64,000 nucleotides of DNA from Cryptomeria japonica (taxonomy: Eukaryota; Streptophyta; Pinopsida; Cupressales; Cupressaceae). Every line of letters begins with the position of its first letter. The stretch's first letter is position 1. This document shows positions 42,690 to 55,956 of the stretch, piece by piece. The notes beneath the pieces were generated by a model that saw only the letters and a list, made by a program, of their open reading frames with translations, ran no database searches and was not told where the DNA came from. Position numbers and translations under genes: made by a program. The stretch is taken from the NCBI RefSeq assembly GCF_030272615.1, contig NC_081407.1:375389018-375453017 (forward strand). The letters run 5' to 3'.

Positions 42690-45600
42690 GACACATAATG
42701 CCAAGCCCTCTCTTTTCGTCAGGGGCACAAAAAGGTTGCTTCTCATCCAAAAAATCATCCCTAATCGATAAGATAGCTTGGGATGATAGATATCCTCCTG
42801 CCTCTATTATCTGCAAAATTTGATTTTATCCTTTTTATCCTCTATCCATTTGATGTTGCATGTGAATCTTGGTAGGCATTGTAACTATAGCAATGATGGC
42901 TTGGTAGGTCCAAGCATATGGTGACATAACAACAAGGATGTTAGATTCAAGCGATTTAAAAATGACAAGAACATGATCTTATAACTTGAAGATATTAGAA
43001 TACTCAAAATTAGAGAAAATATATAAATTATATTTTATTTTCAAAAAACCTGCCTCATGCACATGTCATGTCAACCAATTATTTTATGCTAGAGATGTAT
43101 TTTTTGAACCTATCATCGCCACATCTGATCTGCCCTAAAATTCATGCCCACATTGTTTGTCTTTGTAAAAATTGCTTGTTATAATGGTATCATTGAAAGA
43201 TTGATAGTGCTTGGAATGTTATTGATAGAGTCTATAAAAACACTCATGCTACCTTACATTACTTCCCACTTCCCACACATAGAAACAACATTCATTTTTC
43301 TCACAAAATGGTCCTATTCTGTCAAATATTTTCACACATAATTTAAATATATTTTACTTAGTTTCTTGCATCTATTCCGAAACAAAAGAAAACATTCATA
43401 CCTTGCTAATGGATGCTTCCATCTAGCCACTAATCTTTCAATAATGTGTTACATCCCTCTCTTTCACTAATACTTTTCAATGCTCAATTTGCACTAATAT
43501 GTGATGTTTAGTTGATGCCAATTGAACAATGGTTTACAATTTCATATGTGATGTTTTTATTTGATAAGTCAATAAGTTTTATACTACTATCTACTCATAT
43601 TTTTACATGTTGAAATTACTAATAGGATTTCAGACTAACTTCATTGTTTTGACCTAGTGGTTGAAAGAAATTCACCATTCTCCAAGAAGGGAGGGAAAAT
43701 ATCATTGGGTATGGAGGTAATCAGGTGAAGGGTTGAGTTTCCATCTAAGTCTCTAAAACTTAGGTATTGGTCATGGCAATTTTTGATGATAGAGCCTAGT
43801 GATGTGGAGTCGTGAACTAGGTACCTAATATGGCCAACCCTAGACAATCACTCAAGTTGTTAGGGTTTGTTATTAACATAGAACTCATGATGTTGACTTA
43901 AGGCATCAAATAACTAAGTTCAAACTCAAAATTGATTTGATAATCATTCTGGACTTATGAGTTAATTTAAATATAATGTATTTGATACAAAATTATTATG
44001 TATGTATAATATAAGGAGTACATATATACATGTTTATATATATATGTATATACATTTGCGACATGTTAATATGACACAAGTGTATATATAACTTAATTGT
44101 GTGTTTGTGTATCATTTTCATATAAGTATTGTAAAATGATACTAGTGAACTTTATGAATCAATTTTTATTCATGTAAAAGGGCTAAAGGTCATACTTAAG
44201 AATACGTGAGAAACCATACATATATTGGTCATATTACATAATTAAAAGTAATCACATTTATATTGGCCATATTCATAAAGCAAGGTGGCTCCAAGCCATA
44301 GTATATTCAACCACATCTTATATTATGGAAAAGATGTTGAACCCAACAATGTGGGTAATGGAATCCAAGGCAAAAGGAAAATGAAAATATATATTGAAGA
44401 ATTTTGTAACTTCTTGTAAGTGATAATCAACACATCCAATGATAGTTTACTGTAATGGACTTTAAATTCATTAAAATTTATTATTAATTAATTGAAATAT
44501 TCTTAACCTTTTAAGGATTATAGCTAATTGGGAAAAGCTTGAAGTTTGTACATTATATAAGGAAAGAAGATTGAATAGAGGATAATCACATAACTTGTTT
44601 TTGGTAAATTCTTTCTAATGGAGAAGTAGAAGAAATTCAAACTCTGGTAGAATAGAGGTTGGGGATACTATGGAAAGCTAAGAAAGGAATATTGAAGGCT
44701 TAGAATAAGTACTCTACTCAACCAACTTGGAACACAATCACATAAGCCATGTTTCCAATTTTAAAAATTTTGTTTGAATTTTGAAATTAAAAAGGAAGAA
44801 TAATTAAAGTAAATTTATGTGTTCTTGTTAGAAGGAAATAATTCTAATACCTGACATTTTAGGTTAATAAGTTTGTATCACAACAATATTATGGTTTAGT
44901 ATGTAATAAGCTCAATAGCATAGCTATGCTAAGGCATTTATGATTCTCATTAAAGAAAGGGTTTGCCTTTTGTACCGTCTTAATTCTGAGAATAAGAAGC
45001 TAATATAATGGCAATGATAAGAAACGTTTTTTTGTCCTAAACCATAATGAAAGCAATAAACTTAAATTATATAGCCCTTATGGGTAGAATTATAATAGCA
45101 ACAAATAATAATTATCATCTCTTTTAGCTAAACAAAATAGTCTTATGATTTATAACAGTCTTTATAGAAGTAGAGATTAACTATGAAGATGCAGTAGTTG
45201 CACTGTGCTTTAATCATTCTTGTTCTTGAATGAACAGTGAAGAAGATAAACCAAATAAAAAAGGTTGAAGGATTTCTAGTTTAAAGTATTGAATAAGGAA
45301 GAATTTTGCATTGTGTTTTCATCTTTTTGTTTTAATAACAAGCATACGTACTCATATGCTGTAAGTCAAGGTTCATTTTACAGAACTTGTTGCAAAACAA
45401 AAGTAAAGATAACTATTGTGAACCCTAGAGTTGAGGGCATGTGTATATTTGTAAACATGAGGGTGAAAGCATGCAAGCTCATGTTCATGAATATGGTGCC
45501 TATTGAAATCTACAATAGTGGACTCAATTGAAGTAATATAAAAATGTTGTGAATGGTAGCTTTCCATAATAATGCAGAACAACAAAGCCTAAAATTAGAA

Positions 45601-46829
45601 TGGTTAGATAGAACTTATTAAAGCTAGAAACAAGTGAGCCTCTAAACTTGAGTTAGTATGCAATTAGCATAAGAGACAATTGTGATTGGTCAGTTGACTA
45701 ATGCCTATTATTGGCTCTAGCCGAATAGGGTGGTGAACAATGACTACACGTTAAATTATGCTTGCAACTATGAAAAATTTGGCCAAGGTGACACTGTCAA
45801 TTACAAGAATTTGTTGGTTCACATGGTCTAGATGTACTACCTAGTCAAAGGCCATACTAGTTAGGCAAAACCTATAGTGTGTGACCTACTAGGGTTGTGT
45901 AGGATCAAAACATTTGCCTTGGATTGCACTAGACCTTTTACCCTACTTACACCCTTGCAAAGGCAAGGTCACTTTTAGTAGAAAGATGTGTAGAAGATTT
46001 CCATGTCTATGGTTGAGTGGTAAATTGCCCTAATGATACTTTCCCTTTGATTACTTACTTTAAATAATAAAGGAATCAATTTAATGGATTACCAAAGGTT
46101 GAGAACCCTAAACTCCTCTTATACTTTATTTATTATGTACTCATGTTAACTTGGAAATGTTTATATACATTGTACTCCATGAATAATTGATATTACTACT
46201 TGCATAAAAAAAAGTTAAGCTTATCATTTACATATATATCAAAAAAAAAATTACATATCTATGTTTTTGTTTTCAAATTGTTCTTGTTTGATAATTTTAT
46301 TTTATATTATTCCTCATCTATAGTGGTTTGGCTTGTTACAAAATCAATGTTTACAAAAAGTTTTAGTTTCATGCCTTCACCATATTCCATTAATTTGTTC
46401 ATGCATCACCAATACATCAAATGCCCAACAAGTAAATGTCAAACGCCCCACAAAAATGGTAACGGTCAGGTCAATAAACTCCAAACATAAGTCACCTTGT
46501 ATTCAACACAACAGTTTGTCTTCCAACTAATATTTTTCCATGCTATATTCTTCATTATATAGGCATAAAAGAACACAACCACTTTTCTCCTCTACATGCC
46601 CGTCAGGGATTTTTTGAATGCCTTGTCTGCACCTCCATAAAATAGATAGTTGCTCCAAATCAATCACTGAATTCCTTAACCCCATTATCTACGACTTCCT
46701 CTACGGAACAAATGCATTCATTTCAGCATCCAAGCAAACTTTTCAATGCAGAAAACTCCAAAACCCCATGTTGTCAGCCATTCCACTATTCTTAAAAGCA
46801 CTTCACATGCGCACCATTAATACTTGATT
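42690..46829. other. Long stretch without recognised genes
   Basis: I find no supported host gene, tRNA or rRNA here. Short open frames (for example 45,289-45,531 and 46,200-46,490) lack motifs and conserved structure. It may contain old, unrecognisable transposon sequence. Confidence 0.35.
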
Positions 46830-46980
46830 CGATTGAGATTGAATGTATTAAATTATAGTGCAATGGCGTTTTAAAGTGCTATTTTCATTATTAAAACTTT
46901 CTACAAGAGTAACTTCCCAAAAATTAATCAATCTAATTTTATTAATTATTAAACTAAAAACTATACTAATTTCAAGTTGT
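46830..46980. repeat. Unknown dispersed repeat, second copy
   Basis: Diverged match to 42,015-42,160, including GCAATGGC and AATCTAATTTTATTAATTAT. Nature unknown. Confidence 0.45.
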
Positions 46981-48145
46981 TTCAATGAGTTGCATTAAGT
47001 CTTCAAATCAAAGATAGGGTGTGAAAGTACTTTTGTAATAAATCTCGGCCTCCATCATGACTGATGAACTCAGCTTTTCAACTCTCTTGTGTATCCGGTC
47101 TATAGAGAATTTTGTGCTTACTCAGCTCTTGCAATGCTCCTGGGATCTCAATTTTGAACAAGTTCTTTCTTCAAGTTTGACTTGAGAGTAGAGTTAGAGA
47201 GAATAAGTTTAAATGCATTTGTCCAAGTATATAAATTTTCCCCAAATTTGACTTAATGCCAAGTTGAGGCCAAAACTTATGTTTCATTCTTAAAAATTTG
47301 CTCATTCCTTGGAGTCCATCCTAAGCCGAGTTTGGACTCTTTTCAAATGTTTTCTTGCCGACCTTGGCATCTCATCATTTCTCGGGCATATTGGTGCCGA
47401 AAAGATAAATTCCAAACATGTCTTCTCTCCCTAATTTTGATGTAAGGCTAAGTTTGGGCTTTAAATGTTCATTTGTTTGGTGAACTACATGATTCTACAA
47501 GTCCTCATTTAAGCTAAATTTGTACGCATTTCAAACATACTTGATTCAACCATTTGATTTCCCGAGATCATTAATAATTCCTCTCTCTCGTGATCTTCAC
47601 TATTATCTTTTAAGACTCATTTCCAACTTTACATAACTCACCATGTTTTCATCAGACATTAATGGCACCTAATGGATTTATCTAGGCTTATACATCCTCG
47701 AACTAGTGATAGACCCGAGTTTTTCTCCTTTTGGAATGTGACACCTCACGATGGATCCTAATGTGACATACAAGGACTGACACATTTTTATGAATAAAAG
47801 GAATTTTTTATTTCTTAGTTTTTATCATGTGTATGACACATTTTATGAATAAAAGAGATTTGTTTTGTTTCTATTTAATTATATTTAGTGAAGTTATTAT
47901 TTCATTAATTAGTGTTGTTTGTACGTCACAACTCTAGAAGCTACTAGCATACTTATCTTTAAAAATATCTATATAAAAGACATCAAGATTTCCGAGATGT
48001 GCAATTTTAACTAGATTTGTAAAATAAATAAAATATAAGCACCTTGACAATAATCTCTCTTTGTATCTTTATATATAATCTCGCATATATTAAAAAGTAT
48101 ACAATTAATAAGAATCTGTACGTGATAGTCACGCTAATTGACATA
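46981..48145. other. Unassigned intergenic DNA
   Basis: No gene seen. Near 47,785-47,855 the phrase GACACATTTTTATGAATAAAAG occurs twice in diverged form as a short local duplication. Confidence 0.35.
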
Positions 48146-48390
48146 GAGCTCCTGTGACTCCTAACAAACTAGATAAGCATGTCATGCTACTCCCTACGCT
48201 GTAAATTATTCATAAACTAGATAAGCATGTCATGCTACTCCCTACGCTGTAAATTATTCATTTATATATATAGCAAGCAAACTTGAGCAAGCAGCGTGGA
48301 TCTCAGTCATATATATAGCCACACAACGTCGCCCTGGAGAGCAAAATGGCAGATAGAAGCGGCACCAGGCGTTACACTTCAACGACCCGG
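48146..48390 (-). pseudogene. BURP-domain gene, 3' remnant
   Basis: It aligns by eye with 39,640-39,815, covering the last ~30 codons and 3' flank of the BURP gene (GCAAAATGGCAGATAGAAGC and GGTACCAGGC-like landmarks), on the same strand. A 48-bp stretch is tandemly duplicated at 48,165-48,260. The GC-rich DNA that follows (48,390-48,560) has no recognisable BURP coding content. Confidence 0.7.
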
Positions 48391-48599
48391 CTTAACGAGT
48401 ACACTCGAAGCGTTGACTGCAACGCTTAGGTGGCTCGTGTGGGGTGCATTCCGTCCGTTCTCTTCACCGGCACCCGTTTCCGTTTTCCTCAGCGGCCCTA
48501 TTAACTGTTGCAGTCAGTAGTTAACTGCCCAGTTCACGCCTATAATCCAAAACGAATTCAAAATCGCTCCCGCGCTGCGTAAGTTTGGTACGTGGTAGT

Positions 48600-50140
48600 A
48601 AAGAGTTCAATCACATAAGAGAGATAGAGAGAGAAAGCCTCTCATGGAATTTTGTCATCGCAGCCAAGGAAGCCATTTGAAATGCTCTGATAGGACATAC
48701 ATGCAAAATGTGGAAGCACAGACAAGGGAAATGAACCAGTTTGATTGAATGCCTCAAAGAAATATGGTCTTATGGAATGCCATATTCCTGGATAATACGC
48801 AAAATAGAGTTTTGAAAAGGCTTCAGGAACTTGCAAGCGTATCCAATTGGCAGATGTAAAACCGGAATCCGCAACCTTTGCCAGTAGTCTCCCTGCCTGT
48901 GCCGAAATGGGAGCTTTGGAACAGGGTATGGATTCTGTCAAATGGTAAAGGACAGAGGAATTCTGCCAGATGCTGTAGTTGCAACTGACCTAGTAGACAT
49001 ATATGCAAAATGTGGAAGCATGACAAGGGGGTGGTAATTGTTTAAAAAAATGCCTCCAAAAAAATTGATCTCATGGAATGCTATGATTGCGGGATACACA
49101 CAAAAATGGATTTGTGACAAAATACCTCCAAACAACGTGGTCTCATGGAATGTGCCATGATTGCAGGACATGCACAAAATGGATTTTTGACAAGGCTATA
49201 AAATCTTTCAAACAAAATGATTGGCAGCATACTCCCCACCTGTGCCAATATGGTAGCTTAAGAACATGGCATAGACATCCCACCAAAGCTCCACGGAAGG
49301 GAGGGTTTTCTCAGATATAATCGTTGGAAACGCAACACTGATTGACATGTATGAAAAATGTGGAAGTATAAACATGGCACAAAAATGTGGTCTCATGTAA
49401 TGCAATGCTTGTGGGATATGCACAAATGAATTTTGCAAGAATGCTCTCAACTTTGTTCGTGTTATATGTGCATGCAGCCATGCAGGTTAAGTGTATGTGG
49501 GCTGTACATATTTCAATCACACTGTAAGCCTTTTTGCATTACACTCGATTATTATGTGCAGATGGTTGACCTACTTGCTCATATCTATCTGGAGAACACC
49601 TTAAACTTTTATCATTAAGATGTGAGTTGTGTGGATATGTTTTCATGCTGCCTGCAAATAACACATGAATACAGGCTCTAAAAGAAATGTGACTTATGTT
49701 CTTCTTTCAAACATCTATGTTGAAGTGGGCATTTGATGAGCAACTGGCGAGAAGATTTATGGAAGATAAGGAATCAAAAAAATCTCCGAATGTAGTTAGA
49801 TAGAAGGTCATAAAATGGTACATTCTTGTGCAGGAGATAGGTTACATCCATAAACATAGTAGATCTATGTTTAAAGTTGGAGAAATCGGTTTGGGAGATG
49901 AAAGCAACAAGGTCTCTTTTAGATGCAAGGTATTTACTTAGTTGTGTGAAAAAGGAAAAAAATCATTATTTGTCTATCATCATAGTGAAAAGTTGACAAT
50001 TGCTTTTGGTTTTCCAAACATGCCCCTCTAAAATAACTATTATAGTTGTTAAAAGCCTTTGAGTATGTTTTGATTGCCACACTACAATGAGATTTATCTC
50101 AAATGTTGTTGCAATTCGTACCTATAATGATTAGTTCTGT
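48600..50140 (+). pseudogene. DYW-type PPR protein gene, decayed
   Basis: Plant PPR-DYW proteins bind organelle RNA and edit C to U. Fragments in all three plus-strand frames follow the family order. Two PPR repeats show A-K-C-G-S-T-D-K-G-N and D-V-K-P-E-S-A-T-F-A-S-S-L-P-A-C-A-E-M-G-A-L-E-Q-G (about 48,690-48,950). A third reads V-G-N-A-T-L-I-D-M-Y-E-K-C-G-S-I (49,322-49,370), followed by N-V-V-S-C-N-A-M-L-V-G-Y-A-Q, C-A-C-S-H-A-G and M-V-D-L-L. The E and DYW region follows with L-L-S-N-I-Y, Y-H-H-S-E-K-L-T-I-A-F-G (about 49,970-50,010) and F-D-C-H-T-T near 50,080. The final D-Y-W is not seen. Many stops and frameshifts; no introns are needed. An old pseudogene truncated at the 5' end. Confidence 0.8.
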
Positions 50141-50653
50141 TGACTTCATGAAGATGAAATGAACTCACTTGCACACACATTTTTTCATGGATTACTCCAA
50201 GGCCTTATTAAATCATAAGGATTAATTTCTTGTATGAAGTAATTTTTAAAAGCTTTAATTATGATAAACCTTAAATAAATGGGTTCTTATGTTTGTTTAA
50301 TTATCATAGAATGTTTAGGAACATTCTCTATGCCTTACAATACCATCTCTAATTTTAGATAAAATTAAGGAACCTCTCCATCAATGTTTATCCTATTGAG
50401 CCTTTACCATGCATATCATTCTTAGTATAAGGACTCTAGTGTGCTTATAATTCTCTTTTAGTTTGAGTTTGTTTCCTATAGAGTCCCTATTTGATATTTG
50501 ACAAAAGACTTATATTTTGGACCCCTATAGTTGCTATATGATATTTGTGTCTTGCCCCATTTAAGTGATATCGGTGTCTATATTAGTAAGTGTAAATTTA
50601 TCCAAATATAGTGCTTTCTTTCTTAATACAACCATTTTTTGGCCACCATCTAT
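50140..50653. other. Unassigned spacer
   Basis: No supported feature between the PPR pseudogene and the left boundary of the unrecognised element. Confidence 0.4.
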
Positions 50654-50718
50654 GGGCGTGTGCACAAAGATGGTGGTCAGAAAAGTGGACACCACCCAAA
50701 AAAAACTTGGAAAAACAA

Positions 50719-50845
50719 GCAGTGCGTACGCAGTTTTAAAATTTCAAATTCCCGCGTATGCGCTTAGGTTTGTTCTTCCCGAGCCTAGAAAAGGTAGCGT
50801 GTACGCGCTAATAATCCAAATAAAACCGCGTACGCGGTGCCTGGT
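50719..50845. repeat. Cluster of GCGTACGC-like palindromes
   Basis: Near 50,720 GTGCGTACGCAG, near 50,753 CGCGTATGCGC, near 50,796 GCGTGTACGCGC and near 50,825 CCGCGTACGCGG, spaced 30-45 bp. The same cluster is expanded in copy 1. They lie 110-230 bp before the ATG of the ten-exon gene. Confidence 0.65.
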
Positions 50846-50952
50846 AAAAGAAGTTGGGTCTCATTTACCCATAAATCGTATTTTTAACTTCGTTTTTTCC
50901 CCGTTTTCTCACCTAAACTGCGAACGGGGGTGCTAGATTTGTCCTCTAGGCT

Positions 50953-53578
50953 ATGGATCAAGGTTAGTTTTTGTTTATTTTTGTCTTTCTTTCCGGTTTA
51001 TGCAATTTACTTTACATTTTGAATTTAATTTCATTAATTTTGATTAGGTTTTTTCATTTTTTGTTTCAAAAACCAGATTCTTCTAATCCAGAACACAAAC
51101 AACCAAATGAACCTCCTGAAAACCCTCAAGAACAACCAAATGCACCTCCTAAAAGCACACAAGAACAACCCCCAATTCCTCCTTTTGACCGCACAGTCGA
51201 AAGACATGAAGAATTATTTAATCAGTTAGGACAAAATACGTCTAAAATCAATAGACTGATTGTAAAATTGAAAACATATGAACTTGACCATCATCAATCC
51301 CTCGCCACTAGCCTAGAAACATTAGCTAGTGGTGCCATAGCCGTTTCCACAGAAATTACCAAATGAGGAAGCTTTAGGGATAGGTGTCATCAATTCTATG
51401 CCAATGGGCTATCATACGATGGAGTAAAAAACAAAAATATTTCTAAACAACAAATATGTGCCCTTTTTGTTGATCCCAAAATTGGTCATTCATTGCCTCT
51501 TAATGCAAAGAGGTTTCCCATACATTGGTGTACCAATGCGTAGATGAATAATCTTTTTTGGCAGAGGTGGTGGATGGTCTTTGATGATCTATCTTGTAAT
51601 AATTATGAGGTGCCATTATACTTTTTGAGAAAAATATATTGTGAGTTTGTGCTCAATGTGTGACCAAACTATTTTGACATGAGAGAGTTTCATGGTAGAG
51701 GTGGTGGCTCTGCCCAAGATAGACCTAGAGCCTGTAGGCGATTAGCCGCGGAGAGTCGCCACCCCCTAGCACCCAAACCCAAGGTGCATCAGGTTGTCTC
51801 ATTAGAGCTAAAAGAGTTGATGGAACTACAAACTCTTCAGGCAGCCACATCATCGACTGGTGCCATCATCCAACATGGGATGTCAATAGCACACCCTATT
51901 GTATTGGATGATGAGCCGTTAGAGGGCGACAAAGACCCCATCGAGCATATGTGTGTCAGTTGCTTGAGGATATGCTCTAGGATAGATGATACAGCTGGTG
52001 CAGATGGATACTCATATCATCTCCGCATGATTTGTGGTTGTAGATGTTAGGCTCACATAGTTGAGGATGTCGTGCTGACAGATGAGTTGATGGACATGGT
52101 GTTTGCCCATGAGCCACAAACATAGGTGTGTTGATTTGAATTCATAACATTTTATTTATCAATCATTTTAAATTTGTAATTACATAAATGAATTTTTATT
52201 TATACATCGATTTAAATTGAGACGAATAATATGCATTTTAGGATGCAGCAGCAGTATCCCATACACCTCCCCTAGTTACCATAGCTGCAACTTTGATGCC
52301 TGAGGTATAAGTTTTGTAACATGTTAAAATAGAATAGTACACTTTGAATTCAAAAAAATACAAGATATACTAACTATCTTTAATGCTTGGTCCAATTTTT
52401 GGTTTGTAGGTGTTGACAGGGGACGAAATGTCCCGGATTGATGACATCACGCTCTCAGCGATCGATTTTGGCCTACAAGGCTATATGGTATCATATTTTG
52501 TACAACTCTTTTTATGTATTGTTTTGATGGAATATGCAAGTCATTTCATTTTAGAATTTTAAAATTATGTTTAATCTATTATCTGTACTAATATCTAATG
52601 TTAATTTTGTGTTTTTAGGGTACCCCCTCCGCGTCTAGGGCTCGTCCTAAGAAAAAGAATTCCTCGAAGACGCCAAAACATATGAAGAAGGTAATTGAAC
52701 ACATTTTTAGTTGTACAATTGTTTGAAAATGTTGAAATCAAGTATTAGTTGGGGTTTGTAGATTGATTAGTGTTTTTTTGTCTATTTTACATGTACAATG
52801 ACCATTGAGCTTTGTGGATATGTTGAATGCACCTGATTCGCCCACGGATCAAGAGAGGGCAAAGGTATGTATCTCTACTTTATTTTCTTGATTTCATAAT
52901 TATATGCATGCGTACATGTGAACTTGTGATATATTATAATCTTATAATTTTTTCATACAGGAAATATCCATACCTATTTCGTCAATGGCGAACCCTCCTC
53001 CTTGCAGTGGAGAAGCATCTCAGGATCCGGTACACTTTTGTTTGATATGTAAAATTATTTGTTTTCAACCTTCAATGCTTATCATTATATTAATTGTATT
53101 TAATCTTTGTAAATTTTTTGTATAGGTAATAGCGATAGTTTCTACATCGATGGTGAGCCATCCTCAGTCCTTTGGAGAAGCATCTCAGGCACAGGTACGT
53201 CATTGTTCTCTATATTATAGCTTTTAAGTGTTTTTGATATATTTATGTTAGTACATTGTATTAATTGTACATTTAATCTACAATAGACTCCTTCGCGGTA
53301 CGACCATAACGTGGATCCATTTAAGTATGTCTTCAAGAAAACTCCTAAGAGTGACAAGGAGAGGAGAGTGAAGACATTAGCTCCTGGATCAGCTGATGAG
53401 GTAATCTACATTTCAATTGCAAAGGAATTAAAGTTAAATGCATAGTTATGTTGTTAATCGTGAACTATTTTCTAGAAAAGAATTCTAACTTGGCTTTTGA
53501 ATTATGGTTTTGTAGCCATCTACAGAGCCACGTATTGCACCGAAGAGGCTTGATTTTGAAGATCCGCCACAAGTTTAG
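50953..53578 (+). pseudogene. Ten-exon gene of unknown family, copy 2
   Basis: Exons: 50,953-50,962, 51,077-52,125, 52,242-52,304, 52,410-52,487, 52,619-52,690, 52,799-52,864, 52,961-53,029, 53,126-53,194, 53,287-53,400 and 53,516-53,578. They total 551 codons including the stop, with phases as in copy 1. Introns are 95-130 bp with GT...AG borders, except the exon 6 acceptor, which has lost its AG. Exon 2 has about five stops; one lies at the same place as in copy 1, the rest are private. Most are C-to-T type changes at CAG or TGG, as expected for methylated, silenced plant DNA. The C-terminal exons encode short Ser/Pro/Lys-rich peptides. The function is unknown; a transposon accessory protein or capsid-free DNA-binding protein are guesses only. 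Confidence 0.7.
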
Positions 53579-54081
53579 GATCATATAGTGTTAGTTTTGG
53601 TTATAGAATGACCAATACATGTAGATATATTCTACATTTTTATTGTATATTGATTTAGACATGGCATATGCCACATTTTTGTAATACTTGTATTGACTTG
53701 GCAGACATGCCTTTTTTTATATATATAAATATCAATATTCGATCCAATAAATGTTTTATGAGTTCATTATTTTGTATTCATTGTATTTTGTGGTTGTCCT
53801 TTTATAAATTTAAATGAATATTTGCATATGTAATCAACAATATGAATATAAACAATAAAAATATATGATATAAAACATTGCAATCGTGGAATATGATTTG
53901 ATAAATTTTTTTAAATGTTGAATTAACCCTACAAAATTCCTTGTATTCAGTTCATTATAATGTATTCGCTATATTTGGTGGTTGCCCTTTTATAAATTTA
54001 AATGAATATTTGCATATGTAATTATGAATATGAATATAAACAACAAAAATCGACAATATGAATATAAACAACAATGTGTTT
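53579..54081. other. Spacer between ten-exon gene and array, copy 2
   Basis: Matches 21,618-22,120. It includes AATAAATG after the stop codon as a candidate polyadenylation signal. No gene. Confidence 0.6.
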
Positions 54082-54105
54082 GGTGCAAGAGCACCCTCAC
54101 GCTCG

Positions 54106-55318
54106 TAATTGTCAAATTTTGTTCGTCGTGTACACAAACTGATGCCATGAGCACATCCGAGTGGCCAGGTTTATGCTAGGCATACCCCTGTCGTGCATCC
54201 CAAAGCACCAGAATGTCGAGAGTCATACCCTATCGGTGCGATCTCTCAAGTGCCCTAAGTCAAAAAAATTGTCAAAATTTGAAGGAGTGTTTCTTCCAAT
54301 CCACAATACATACAATTGATCTGTTTGATCCTGTGGGGTCGCATGAGGCTCCTCTACAATGACCTATCTCATTTTTTGACGACTCGGAGTCATTTTCAAT
54401 TAGTAGCAGTTTTTCGCCTGCTCCAAAAACCGTCAGTTGCTTGCAAGGAAAAGTTGCAAGATTGGCTAGAATTGATTTTTTTCATCGTGCACACAAACTG
54501 ATGTCGCGAGTGCATCTGGGTGGGCACATTTACGCTAGGAATGCCCCTGTTGTGCATCCCAAAGAACCAGAACGTTGAGAGTCATACCCTACTGGTGCGA
54601 TCTCTTAAGTGCCCCGAGTCCAAAATAATGTCAAAATTTGACGGACTGTTTCTTCCAATCCACGACACATACTGTTGATCTGTTTGATCCTGTGGGGTCG
54701 AGTGAGGCTCCTCTACAATGGCCTATCTTAGTTTTCAACGACTCAGAGCCATTTTCAATTAGTAGCATTTTTTCGCCTACTCCAAAAACTGTCAGTTGCT
54801 TGCAAGGAAAAGTTGCAAGATTGGCTAGAATTGATTATGTTCGTCATATGCACAAACTGACATCGTGAGAACATCCGGGTGGGTAGGTTTACACTAGGCA
54901 TGCCCTTGTCATGCATCCCAAAGCACCAGAACATCAAGAGTCATACCCTACCGGTGCAAACTCTCAAGTGCCATGAGTCCAAAAAATTATCAAAATTTGA
55001 TGGACTGTTTCTTCCAATCCATGACACATACGGTCGATCTATTTGATCCTATGGGGTCGTGTGAGACTCCTCTACAATGGCCTATCTCGGTTTTCGATGA
55101 CTCGGATCCATTTTCAATTCGTACCATTTTTTCGCCTGCTCCAAAAACCGTCAGTTGCTTGCAAGGAAAAGTTGCAAGATGGGCTAGAATTGATTCGGTT
55201 CGTCGTATGTACAAACAAACATCGCGAGCGCATTTGGGTGGCCAGGTTTACGCTAGACATGCCCCTGTTGTGCATCCCAAAGCACCAAAAATTTGAGAGT
55301 CATACCCTACCAACGCAA
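54106..55318 (+). repeat. ~360-bp tandem array, about 3.4 units
   Basis: Landmark GTCAAAATTTGA... recurs near 54,273, 54,629 and 54,989, so the spacing is 356-360 bp. Units match those at 22.1-24.7 kb, but this set shares its own variant, GTTGCTTGCAAGGAAAAG where copy 1 has GTTGCATGCAATGCAAAG. This indicates homogenisation or amplification within each locus. Confidence 0.9.
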
Positions 55319-55956
55319 TGTAGAAGTTGCTTGACAACTTTTTTGATAATTTTTTTGACAACAATGACAATTTTTGCTCAAATTGTATCAAGTCTCAATC
55401 TATGACCCCTATGACCCGATAATGACTCAAATAATTATCCATGATTATACAAGAATCAAGAATGCTCATGATTGACCAGGGACACATCACATATACTCAA
55501 AACATAGTCACAAAACATTGACACACAAAATAGTCACAAAACATTGTCACATATTATTCAAAAATTTGCTTCTAAATATGGTCAAATCAGCTCTTGGCTA
55601 TTTGATTATACAAAAAATTATCTTACAAATCATCTCATGGACTTTTATACAAAATTTGGCATTACAATATGTGCAATTCAGCTCATCGCCATTTTAATAT
55701 ACAAATCATCTCATGGGCTTTTATACAAAATTTGGCATTACAATATGTGCGATTTAGCTCATCGCCATTTTAATATACAAAATTTGGCATGTACATATGT
55801 ACAAATCAACTCATTGCCACTTAAATATACAAAATTATGCCCCTAAACATGTAAAAATCAGCTCATGGGCATTTATATATACAAAAAACAAATATAGAAC
55901 AATTCGTCGATGATTTATACAAAATTCTCGAAATCATTCTACTCTGAACCATAGAA
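55319..55956. repeat. 3' flank of the DDE-like gene with short tandem repeats
   Basis: A 76-bp unit (CAAATCATCTCATGG...) is repeated at 55,626 and 55,702 with further partial copies to about 55,850. A 17-bp phrase, ATAGTCACAAAACATTG, occurs twice near 55,503-55,545. No gene in this stretch. Confidence 0.75.

Larger units (their letters stand above)
50654..55318 (+). mobile_element. Unrecognised element, copy 2
   Basis: Same layout as 18,568-24,670: left boundary GGGCGTGTGCACAAAG, GCGTACGC-like palindromes, ten-exon gene, AT-rich spacer, ~360-bp array. Only about 3.4 array units are present, against about seven in copy 1. To the right of the array comes a convergent gene (55,957-57,420) that has no counterpart in copy 1, because copy 1 is cut inside its array. 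Confidence 0.65.

Noticed and set aside
42690-46829. Search for tRNA, rRNA or host exons in the long gene-free stretch
   Set aside because: No cloverleaf-like box pairs, rRNA signature or ordered protein motif could be recognised by eye.
48390-48560. GC-rich stretch after the BURP 3' remnant as a gene exon
   Set aside because: The 74-codon plus-strand frame shows no motif and is interrupted; origin unknown.
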